From: JAGRAX01 sp041391365
GTDB lineage: Bacteria; Bdellovibrionota_G; JALEGL01; JAGRMV01
DNA length: 64,000 nt
Reading direction: 5' to 3'
Assembly: GCA_041391365.1 (NCBI GenBank)
Contig: JAWKOC010000002.1
Location: 434,001 to 498,000, forward strand
Position 1 is the stretch's first letter. Every line of letters starts with the position of its first letter. A program made the position numbers and the translations under genes. Shown piece by piece: positions 18,801 to 25,629 of this stretch. The notes beneath the pieces are model-generated. The model was not told the origin of the DNA. It ran no database searches and worked only from the letters and a program-made list of their open reading frames with translations.

Positions 18801-18914
18801 GTACGGATGGCAGTCAAACGTCTCCTAAAAAAGTATGGATACCCTCCGGATCTCCAAGAAAAGGCAACACAGCTAGTTTTGGAGCAAGCCGAAGAACTAT
18901 GTAAGGAGTGGTGA
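15870..18914 (+). CDS. hsdR: Type I restriction endonuclease subunit (translocase/nuclease)
   Basis: HsdR cleaves unmodified DNA after ATP-driven translocation. Numbered from ATG 15870 (1014 residues), the PD-(D/E)xK nuclease shows D143 and E157-L-K159. The helicase core has Walker A STGSGKS (297-303), DEAH (403-406) and GFTGTP (431-436), followed by the C-terminal helical HsdM-binding region. The frame opens at GTG 15855, but ATG 15870 has GAGG ten bases upstream and overlaps the stop of the Abi_C-like gene. Confidence 0.96.
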   Translation: MTSIKEETLELLAMNWYEDLGYLKVFGPDIAPDSNSSERKDYSDVVLVDRVRSAIERINPNVPFEALEETVRQALLFDIANPILQNKRCHQLLASGVDIQYQTKDGTKSDNIKLIDFEIPENNEFLVVNQFTIIENKNNRRTDLMIFINGLPLAVVELKNIADANTDIWDAFNQIQTYKKEIPSVFNYNAVTVISDGVHTRVGSLTADKERFQVWRTINSEELAPSSMLSLEVLIKGLFQKERFLDFVKHFIAFEEKKDRTIKIIAGYHQFNAVRNAIDKTITAIRKDKRIGTVWHSTGSGKSFSMVFYAGYTAQKKELENPTIVVLTDRNDLDNQLFGQFSRCIQVLRQTPVQIDSRKELREKLQVASGGVYFTTIQKFMPESKGDTFPQLSDRKNIIVIADEAHRSQYDFLDGFARNMREALPNASFVGFTGTPIAKTDADTRAVFGDYISIYDIERSIADGATVPIYYEGRLIKLSRNEEVDIDEEIEELTESEDTSEAQKKRSKWSSLESLVGVQSRLAQVASDFVTHFESRLEAMDGKAMIVCMSRRICVDLYNEIIKLRPDWHSDEDDKGFIKVVMTGSASDPEAWQPHIRNKARREALADTVKDDRSSVKVVIVRDMWLTGFDAPSMHTMYVDKPMHGHGLMQAIARVNRVFKDKPGGLVVDYIGIAEALKKTMNTYTESGGSGRPNLDKEEAVAVMMEKYEICQGIMHGFDYSKALKNSSEALKLIPSALEHILSQKDGKKRFTDAVYQFSKAFALAVPDEATQDVRDELILFQNLNGALNKSEPGKSLKTEDKEHAIRQLLSKSVFADGVIDIFSAAGLEKPNISVLSDDFLAEVRGLPQKNLAIELLERLIRDEVKTKLRRNKVQERQFSEMLDASLQKYKNRAIEAAKIIEDLIKMAKEIREAHRRGENLGLSEDELAFYDALEVNDSAVKVLGDKILKQIASDLVKIIKENLDVDWSVKETSRAKVRMAVKRLLKKYGYPPDLQEKATQLVLEQAEELCKEW

Positions 18915-18920
18915 TATTGA

Positions 18921-19991
18921 ATGGCAAATGTAGTTAAAACCAACGAAGACAAAGTTAAATTTAGAGAAGCGATCACTCGTTTATTTCAGTCTGGAAATAT
19001 CAACTTCATTCTTGGTTCTGGGGCCTCTTACCCTGCCATAGCGGTTGCTGGAAATATTGAAAATAAAATCCAAACGGCCCTAGAAGATGGCAAAACTGAT
19101 GAGGCCGAAGGAAAAATCTATGACCTTATTAAAGGTGTTAAAGCCCCATTCACAGGAACGGAAAGCGATAAAACCAAATCCACAACGAAAAATTATCAGG
19201 ACTTTATTGGTAAAGTTGAGAGTATCCTCATTGAGAGAAAAAGCAGTTTAATTCCTAAACAGGCCAACATCTTTACAACCAACTATGACCTATTTTTAGA
19301 AAAAGCCTCTGAGTTTTACCCGGCAATTATTTTCAGTGATGGATTTGTCAGAACCCCAAATCTTAAAGCTGAGTATGAGTTTTCATCACGAAGTTTTTTT
19401 AATGCTACTTACAATAAGGGCAACCTCTATAACTATAAGGTTGAAGTGCCAACGATAAATTTTATTAAAATTCACGGGTCGCTTTCTTGGAAAAAAGACG
19501 AAAATATATTGGGAACAGAAGAAGATAAAATTTTATTTAACGCTATCTCAAATTTTCCAAAAGCCAGTGCGACAACTGTGGAGCAAAAGAAGGAATTTAA
19601 CGAACAATTCGCAGTAGTCCTGCCCCGAAAGGACAAATTCAGAGAGACGATCATGGATCGTACTTATTACGATCTGCTTCGCATCTATTCCAATGAGCTT
19701 GATAAAGAGAACACCTTGTTGGTTGCGTTTGGCTTTTCATTTCAGGATGAACATATTAGAGACATTACAGTTCGGGCATTGAAGAACCCAACTTTAAGAC
19801 TTGTTGTGTTCGCCTATGATAACTTGGCCGAGAAGTCGTTAGCCAAACTTTTTAACGGCTATTCAAATGTTGATATTTATTCAGCCGAAGGAAAAGGTAA
19901 AACGATTGACTACGCGGCGTTTATTAATGCCCTAGATGAAATATTGAACCCACCAGAAGAAGAAAAGGATGACGATGATGAAGACCTATAA
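18921..19991 (+). CDS. SIR2-family NADase-like effector of a SIR2-HerA system
   Basis: The protein shows SIR2 motifs: FILGSGAS (29-36), IFTTNYD (117-123) with N121, IKIHGS (182-187) with H185, and GFSFQDEHI (271-279). In defence SIR2 proteins the equivalent Asn and His are needed for NAD+ cleavage, which starves infected cells. It overlaps a HerA-type ATPase gene by 23 bases, the arrangement of the described SIR2-HerA (Nezha) anti-phage systems. The C-terminus is acidic. The start lies 6 bases after hsdR, with AAGGAG within the hsdR end. Confidence 0.88.
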   Translation: MANVVKTNEDKVKFREAITRLFQSGNINFILGSGASYPAIAVAGNIENKIQTALEDGKTDEAEGKIYDLIKGVKAPFTGTESDKTKSTTKNYQDFIGKVESILIERKSSLIPKQANIFTTNYDLFLEKASEFYPAIIFSDGFVRTPNLKAEYEFSSRSFFNATYNKGNLYNYKVEVPTINFIKIHGSLSWKKDENILGTEEDKILFNAISNFPKASATTVEQKKEFNEQFAVVLPRKDKFRETIMDRTYYDLLRIYSNELDKENTLLVAFGFSFQDEHIRDITVRALKNPTLRLVVFAYDNLAEKSLAKLFNGYSNVDIYSAEGKGKTIDYAAFINALDEILNPPEEEKDDDDEDL

Positions 19992-21837
19992 TTCACTCGT
20001 AGCCGATTCTGTTTTGAGAATTGGTGAGGTTTGTGAAGTTGACGGACGTAAGGTTTTTATTCAGGTGGATAAGAATAAAAACCTTTCGGATATATTCTTT
20101 GACGGTGACATTCTTAAAAATATTTCCGTCAATAGTTATATTGAAATCAGAAAAGGATTCCTCTCCATTATTGGTAAAGTTGATGGTGAAAAGATTGAGG
20201 AAGACTATGTTCCAAATCTCCTTTACTCGAGCTACGACCATACCAACAAAAACAAGAGAATTTTGAGCGTATCCCTATCCGGTTATCTTACTCGGGGCGG
20301 AAACTTTTTTGGTGGAACAAAAGAACTTCCCCTAATTGGAAATGAAGCATTTATTCTAACAAAAGAAAAGCTTCATCAAATCCACAATCTTTTAAAACAT
20401 AAAGACGACCTTGCCATTACAATTGCGACGAGCGACGCAGATGGCTTTGAGGTTAATTTCCCTATTGATGGCCTTTTTAATAGTCATATTGCGGTTTTTG
20501 GAAACACTGGGAGTGGCAAGTCAAATACTCTTGCTTTTTTATACCAAGAGCTTTGTACTGTTCTTACGAATCACAATGCCGAAGCATTTAGAGAGAATAC
20601 AAGGTTTTTACTTTTAGATTTCAATGGTGAGTATGTTGATCCATCATGTATCACTGATCACAAAAAGGTTTATAATCTTTCTACTAGATCAAGGAATGGA
20701 GATAAAATTCCACTTGATCAAGATAGCCTATTGAATTTAGAAATTCTGGCGACTCTTTCAGACGCAACTGAAAAAACGCAGAAGCCTTTTCTAAAAAGAA
20801 CTCTTCGGCTCATTGAAGATGTTAAACGGGCAAACAATCCTCTTGATCACTATAAGGATATAATTCGTGGGCATGTTACCAGAGCGTTACAAGTCTCAGA
20901 TAAACAATTAGCATCACAGCTTATGGACTATTTGAGAGAAATTGTGCCTCAAAGTAGGAGCCAACAAGGAGCCTTGGTAGATATTGCGAACGATATTGAG
21001 TGGCATAACACTTATAACTATTACTATTTTAGAAGTACTGGAACTAGTCATCCTCTTGATCAGAATCCAAATTTAATTCCCAATACAATCGTTTATTCCA
21101 ATATCGCTAATATCACTTTCAATGCCAACATATTGTCCTATGTGATTGATTTTCTCTACGTTCAGCTAATTAATGACTTACTGACTAATCGTGCACAAAA
21201 CGAACATATCTCGCCCGCAATCAATAAGCTCAAAAGCAAACGAGATGATATTGAAAAAATATTTAATACCAACGGGGGAGTTTTTTGGGAGAATAACTTT
21301 GTTGTAGTCAATTTAAATGATGTAAACCTTGAAATGAAAAAAACAGTGCCGCTATTGCTCGCTAAACGTGTCTATGCGGAACAAAAACTAGATGCTGATG
21401 GAAAGTCTTTATCTATTATCATTGATGAAGCCCACAATATTCTTTCAAGAGAATCCTTCCGTGAGGAAGAATCTTGGAAAGATTATCGTTTAGAAACATT
21501 TGAGGAAATTATTAAAGAGGGTCGAAAATTTGGAGTCTTTGTGGCAATATCTAGCCAGAGGCCGAACGATATCTCACCGACAATTACGTCCCAAGCTCAC
21601 AATTATTTTATTCACAGACTTATCAATCATAGAGATTTAGAAACAATCTCTAGTGCTGTTTCGTATATTGATAGAATTACAGAAGAGTCAATTCCAACTC
21701 TTCCGACTGGCACTTGTATTTTTAGCGGAGTGGCTAGCCAAATGCCTTTAAAAATCAATGTTAAAGAACTTGTCCACAAAGCAAAACCCAAAAGCCATAC
21801 ACGACGATTTAAAGATTTGGTGCCCGAGCAAAGTTAG
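19969..21837 (+). CDS. HerA-like DNA translocase/ATPase
   Basis: A 622-residue HerA/DUF87 protein with an N-terminal beta-barrel HAS-like region, Walker A GNTGSGKS (178-185), Walker B IIIDEAHNIL (D486, E487) and the SQRP sensor segment. HerA forms hexamers; in SIR2-HerA systems it assembles with SIR2 into a large complex that senses phage and degrades NAD+ or DNA. ATGs occur at 19969, 19975 and 19978; spacing from the AAAAGGA at 19963-19969 favours the later two. Overlap with SIR2 indicates coupled expression. Confidence 0.9.
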   Translation: MTMMKTYNSLVADSVLRIGEVCEVDGRKVFIQVDKNKNLSDIFFDGDILKNISVNSYIEIRKGFLSIIGKVDGEKIEEDYVPNLLYSSYDHTNKNKRILSVSLSGYLTRGGNFFGGTKELPLIGNEAFILTKEKLHQIHNLLKHKDDLAITIATSDADGFEVNFPIDGLFNSHIAVFGNTGSGKSNTLAFLYQELCTVLTNHNAEAFRENTRFLLLDFNGEYVDPSCITDHKKVYNLSTRSRNGDKIPLDQDSLLNLEILATLSDATEKTQKPFLKRTLRLIEDVKRANNPLDHYKDIIRGHVTRALQVSDKQLASQLMDYLREIVPQSRSQQGALVDIANDIEWHNTYNYYYFRSTGTSHPLDQNPNLIPNTIVYSNIANITFNANILSYVIDFLYVQLINDLLTNRAQNEHISPAINKLKSKRDDIEKIFNTNGGVFWENNFVVVNLNDVNLEMKKTVPLLLAKRVYAEQKLDADGKSLSIIIDEAHNILSRESFREEESWKDYRLETFEEIIKEGRKFGVFVAISSQRPNDISPTITSQAHNYFIHRLINHRDLETISSAVSYIDRITEESIPTLPTGTCIFSGVASQMPLKINVKELVHKAKPKSHTRRFKDLVPEQS

Positions 21838-21871
21838 GAAGATTTTTTTTTAATGGCCAAGGACTGACTAT

Positions 21872-23353
21872 ATGAGAAAACTTCCGAAGCTTTTGAGTAA
21901 AACAAAAATAATGCGAGGCTATCAGTGCCTCAAAAATATTTACCTAACGATTCATAATCCAGACTTAGAAGCTCCAATTACGCCGGACCAACAAGCTGTC
22001 TTTGACCAAGGTAATGCCGTTGGCGAAATCGCTCGCCAAAAATTTCCAGGTGGAGTTCTAGTCGATAACAAACCTTGGGATTTTTTCGGATCGTTAAAGA
22101 AAACAAGAGAATTGTTGGCTCAAAAGACAGAAGTCATCTACGAAGCCGCATTTGAGTTTAACGGATGTTATGCCAGGGCCGATATCATCCAATATTCTCA
22201 AGATACAAAGAGATGGAAAATTTATGAGGTCAAATCTTCTACAAAATTAAAGGATGAACATCTTCACGATGTAGGACTTCAAGCATGGATTATGGCCAAA
22301 AGCGGTCTGCCAATTGAACAGATTCACATTTTGCACCTGAATCCTGAATGCAAATACCCAAACTTGGATAATCTGTTCATCGCCGTTGATGTGACTGATA
22401 AACTTAGGGATCTATATCCAGATATTCAAGGTAAGGTCGCAACGATTTTTAACACCATAAAAGATGAAAATGTCCCTAGCATCGATATTGGCCCACATTG
22501 TACGACACCGTATGATTGCGGCTTTAAAGATTTCTGTTGGAAGGAAAAAAATATTCCTGTTGTCAGCGTCTTGAATCTTCCGCAAATCAAGTCAAAAAAA
22601 TGGGACTTATATTCTCAGGGCATAATTCATCTTGACGATGAAAGACTTGGAGATCTTACTCCACTCCAACAAAGAGTGGTTGAAGTGTTTAAAACAGACC
22701 AACAGTTCATTGATATTGAGGGCATCAAGAAAGAGATTTCGTCATGGCAATTCCCATTGATTTTTTTAGACTTCGAAACAATAAATCCTGCTATCCCAAG
22801 ATATGATCAAACTAGCCCATATCAACAGGTTCCATTTCAATTCAGTGCTCATATTTGGGAATCACCAGACAAGGAGCTATCTCACAAGGAATATTTGCAC
22901 ACGGACCATTCTGACCCAAGGCCGCATCTTATACCTAAGCTTATGGAAGCCTGTGGAGCTTCGGGCTCAATAGTTGCTTATTATCAACAGTTTGAATCTA
23001 GCAGAATTGCTGAACTCGCTGAGTTTTCCAATGAACATAGAGATGATTTGAGCGCTCTTTTGCCAAGAATAGTTGATCCGTTGCCCGTGATTCGTGACAA
23101 TATATATGACAATAAATTTGAATGTTCTTTTAGTCTTAAATCTGTTGCTCCTGCAATTTTAGGAGATGACCATTCTTATGATGGAATGTTAGTAGGAAAT
23201 GGAACTGCCGCACAGAGAGCATTTGAAGAGATTATTGCCGATAGTACTGCGCCTGAAAGAAAACAAGAACTAATATCAGCTTCTCTTGAATACTGTAAGA
23301 AAGATACCCAAGTCATGGTTGATCTCGTAAAATGGCTTTTTGATAGAGTCTAG
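21872..23353 (+). CDS. DUF2779 protein: Cas4-like nuclease fused to a DEDD exonuclease
   Basis: The N-terminal half (about 1-230) looks like a RecB/Cas4-type nuclease: D104, E119-V-K121, and a likely 4Fe-4S cluster from C19 and the later C210, C216 and C222. The C-terminal half (about 294-490) looks like a DnaQ-type 3'-5' exonuclease with LDFET (D300, E302) and a terminal Asp at D478. This pairing is the DUF2779 architecture. It starts 34 bases after herA and is the last island gene. Its substrate and any tie to the SIR2-HerA pair are unproven. Confidence 0.82.
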   Translation: MRKLPKLLSKTKIMRGYQCLKNIYLTIHNPDLEAPITPDQQAVFDQGNAVGEIARQKFPGGVLVDNKPWDFFGSLKKTRELLAQKTEVIYEAAFEFNGCYARADIIQYSQDTKRWKIYEVKSSTKLKDEHLHDVGLQAWIMAKSGLPIEQIHILHLNPECKYPNLDNLFIAVDVTDKLRDLYPDIQGKVATIFNTIKDENVPSIDIGPHCTTPYDCGFKDFCWKEKNIPVVSVLNLPQIKSKKWDLYSQGIIHLDDERLGDLTPLQQRVVEVFKTDQQFIDIEGIKKEISSWQFPLIFLDFETINPAIPRYDQTSPYQQVPFQFSAHIWESPDKELSHKEYLHTDHSDPRPHLIPKLMEACGASGSIVAYYQQFESSRIAELAEFSNEHRDDLSALLPRIVDPLPVIRDNIYDNKFECSFSLKSVAPAILGDDHSYDGMLVGNGTAAQRAFEEIIADSTAPERKQELISASLEYCKKDTQVMVDLVKWLFDRV

Positions 23354-23377
23354 GTGCCAGGCATCTTTTGCGGATGC
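23354..23377 (+). repeat. Dispersed intergenic repeat, copy A
   Basis: The 24 bases starting at the base after the DUF2779 stop codon recur exactly, inverted, at 33541-33564. They contain a small hairpin (GCATC / GATGC). About 70 bases from 23357 also resemble 25500-25567 in degenerate form. This looks like a REP-type intergenic palindrome family. Confidence 0.65.
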
Positions 23378-23481
23378 GGGGTGTTGTTTGAAGAGAGGGC
23401 TATGTTTTGACCATCGGGCATCTCTTCTTTTGCCCTCATCTGATTCATCTTTCACGGAAGAAAAAAAACAAAAAAAAACAG

Positions 23482-23558
23482 ATTTTTTGACGTCTCGAAC
23501 GTAATTTCAACTACTTACATTCAATTTCACTTTTTTTTCTCGAGAAAAAAAAGTGAAA
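23482..23558. repeat. Right copy of island-flanking repeat, ending in a 34-bp palindrome
   Basis: Similar to 11187-11264 over its whole length and in the same orientation. It ends in a perfect uninterrupted palindrome with 17-bp arms (23525-23541, 23542-23558) centred on CTCGAG. Here it lies downstream of the convergent pair formed by the nuclease gene and the next lipoprotein gene, so a start-site operator role is less likely than at the left copy. Confidence 0.7.
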
Positions 23559-23595
23559 AGTTTGAGGCTGGGGTTGTGGGGCAGTGTATGGAGAA

Positions 23596-24099
23596 TCAAT
23601 TTCTGGGTTGGGTGGGGACGTAGAAATTTCCCAGGGATTTAATGTTTGCAAATCCCAGCTGTAACGTGGTCTTGTAATCTGGATTCTTTTTCTTTGCTTC
23701 CTCAAAAGTGATGGTGCCCTCAGAGGTGATGTCCATTTGATAGATGGTTGCAAGATCATAGCCCTTGTACTTTTGGCTCTTGCTATAGACAGCTGCCACC
23801 ATGTGATAGTCGTTGCTAGCAGCGTATATGCAAATGATTTTTGTCCCTTCAGCCTTTGTTCGGGCTGCAAAGGTTTGTTTGAACTCGGTTCGAAAATGAG
23901 TGTTGGCCGTCAAGTCTTCAAATGCTTGTTCGCTAAAAACTCTATCGGAATCGATCCCAAACAGGGTTGCCAATTCTTGTGTCGTTTTTACGACAGGAAT
24001 GAACGGATGAAATGGATACCCATTTGTTGGGGTCTGCGACCATACGCAGGAAGTTACACATAGAGTTATCCCAAGGAAATACAACCATACTTTTTTCAT
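23596..24099 (-). CDS. Small lipoprotein of unknown function
   Basis: A 167-residue product with a classic lipoprotein start: two lysines, a hydrophobic core and a TSC lipobox near residue 18. The mature part has no family I recognise. It is predicted to be anchored in the envelope. It is the first gene right of the defence island and begins a run of exported proteins without clear homologues. Confidence 0.55.
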   Translation of the reverse strand: MKKVWLYFLGITLCVTSCVWSQTPTNGYPFHPFIPVVKTTQELATLFGIDSDRVFSEQAFEDLTANTHFRTEFKQTFAARTKAEGTKIICIYAASNDYHMVAAVYSKSQKYKGYDLATIYQMDITSEGTITFEEAKKKNPDYKTTLQLGFANIKSLGNFYVPTQPRN

Positions 24100-24159
24100 A
24101 CAGTCAGTTTACATAAAATAACGCTAAATGTTAATTTGTTTGTTCGGTAGCCCGGAATA

Positions 24160-25449
24160 TTACTCTTTTTTCGGAGTAAAAATGGATCTAATGATAACCA
24201 TTTGAGGATGTTCATTGTTTTGATCGAACAACATACCTTGCTTCACCATCACCTGGCTAAATTCTTCCTTTAGTTTTTGACCGATCCTATCCATCTTGAG
24301 CAGAGACAATTGTTCCTGATTTAAATGTTCGTCGATCGTAACATTTTCTGAGAGCTGAGGCTTTCCATACGAAAATTCCATCAAACTGTTCAATTTATAA
24401 TAGTTCAATTCGATGTCCGGTCCATGATAAACTCCCTCCGTGGGGTCGTCCAATGTTGATTTCGGATCACTGAACTCATAGATAATTTGTATCTCGGTCG
24501 GGATGCGCCGATTTTTCTTCTCTCCAAATTCAACCCGTTGTATCTCATGCATAACCCAAGAAACAAACCATAAAAATCGTCTTTGATCTTGCCTCTGCAT
24601 CTTATTGAGGTCGAATTCTTCCCATTCGTAATCGGCAAATGAAAATTGAAGATGCCAATTGTTGATTTTATCAGGATACATATCGATTGATGCAGGAGGT
24701 ATATCACCTCCATTTACTAGGTCTGTCATTCTTTCACGAATCATACCCTGCAAGTTTTCTTTGTAATAAGAATCGTTTGTCACAGAAATAAATATAGGTC
24801 TTATAAAAACTTTTTGAGGAACTTCTTGGTTTGGATCAAAGAAAATACCCCGCTTCACCACTACATGGCCAAACTGCTCCTGCAGTGTTTGGATAAGGTT
24901 GCCATTGAGTGCTGAGACCGCAGAGCTAAATTTCTCATAATCACCATTGTCGATTTTAATCTTGGGAATTTCGCTGGTGGAGAATTTTGAGAAATCCTCT
25001 AGATCACTCAATCGATAGTAATTTAGTTCGGTGAGACCACCCTTGTTCCTATTTTTCTTGTCAAACGGCGCCAGTCTCAGAATCACTTGCACCTCTGCCA
25101 GTTCGTACTTATAGAGTGTTTTCCCCTTCTTATTGCTGTCGAAATTGCAATCTTGCATTTCACGAATGCTGTCCAATACAAATTGGGTCATTCGTTTTTG
25201 TTGGTCCGAGGAAACTTTTGAAGCATCAAAGGCATAAGCATATTGTGTAACCAATAACCCCTTTTCATTGTATCTGTGCGCATCAGGGATCTCCACCCCA
25301 AAAGGTATTTGGTTCCCTAATTCTTTCAACCGACCTCGAGCTACGTCAGCTTTCATTGCATCGCAAGTCACCTGAGCAAAAGTGGGTTGAGATAGCAAAA
25401 GTAACAATACCAAAAAGAATTTTTTCAAATCGATCTCCGTCTTGCTCAT
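24160..25449 (-). CDS. Exported protein with internal duplication
   Basis: A 429-residue secreted protein with a signal peptide cleaved near FAQ-V. Two halves of about 200 residues are related: the first contains HVVVKRGIFFDPNQEVPQKV and the second QVMVKQGMLFDQNNEHPQMV, and each also has a tyrosine motif (LNYYRL and LNYYKL). The repeats suggest ancient tandem duplication. No catalytic motif was recognised. Located among other exported unknowns; probably periplasmic or surface-bound. Confidence 0.6.
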   Translation of the reverse strand: MSKTEIDLKKFFLVLLLLLSQPTFAQVTCDAMKADVARGRLKELGNQIPFGVEIPDAHRYNEKGLLVTQYAYAFDASKVSSDQQKRMTQFVLDSIREMQDCNFDSNKKGKTLYKYELAEVQVILRLAPFDKKNRNKGGLTELNYYRLSDLEDFSKFSTSEIPKIKIDNGDYEKFSSAVSALNGNLIQTLQEQFGHVVVKRGIFFDPNQEVPQKVFIRPIFISVTNDSYYKENLQGMIRERMTDLVNGGDIPPASIDMYPDKINNWHLQFSFADYEWEEFDLNKMQRQDQRRFLWFVSWVMHEIQRVEFGEKKNRRIPTEIQIIYEFSDPKSTLDDPTEGVYHGPDIELNYYKLNSLMEFSYGKPQLSENVTIDEHLNQEQLSLLKMDRIGQKLKEEFSQVMVKQGMLFDQNNEHPQMVIIRSIFTPKKE

Positions 25450-25499
25450 TGTACCACAATGAAAGACATCAATTCAATCAACAACTGTTGTCCTGGGGG

Positions 25500-25567
25500 G
25501 CAGGCTTCATTTGGGGATGTGGGACGTTGGTTGAAAGAGGCGACAGTGTTTTTGCCCATTGGGATCC
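25500..25567. repeat. Degenerate copy of the dispersed intergenic repeat
   Basis: Aligns by eye with 23357-23424: roughly three of four positions agree over the first 40 bases (shared CAGGC, TTTG, GGATG, GTTG and TTGAA blocks). The surrounding gap (25450-25629) holds no gene. Homology is judged visually and remains tentative. Confidence 0.4.
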
Positions 25568-25629
25568 TTTTTCCTGATCTAGAGAGATTGGGTTACCATC
25601 ATCCCTAAGTTGGCCTACATCCAACTATA

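Larger units (their letters stand above)
11187..23558. other. Defence island bounded by similar repeats
   Basis: Seven rightward genes (11265-23353) lie between two similar repeat copies: a RelA/SpoT-type synthetase, hsdM, hsdS, an Abi_C-like gene, hsdR, SIR2, HerA and a Cas4-like/DEDD nuclease (eight frames counting each Hsd subunit). Coding sequence is visibly richer in A and T than the surrounding genes, consistent with horizontal acquisition. No integrase or transposase is present inside, so how it moved is unclear. The initiator tRNA lies just outside the left end. Confidence 0.75.
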
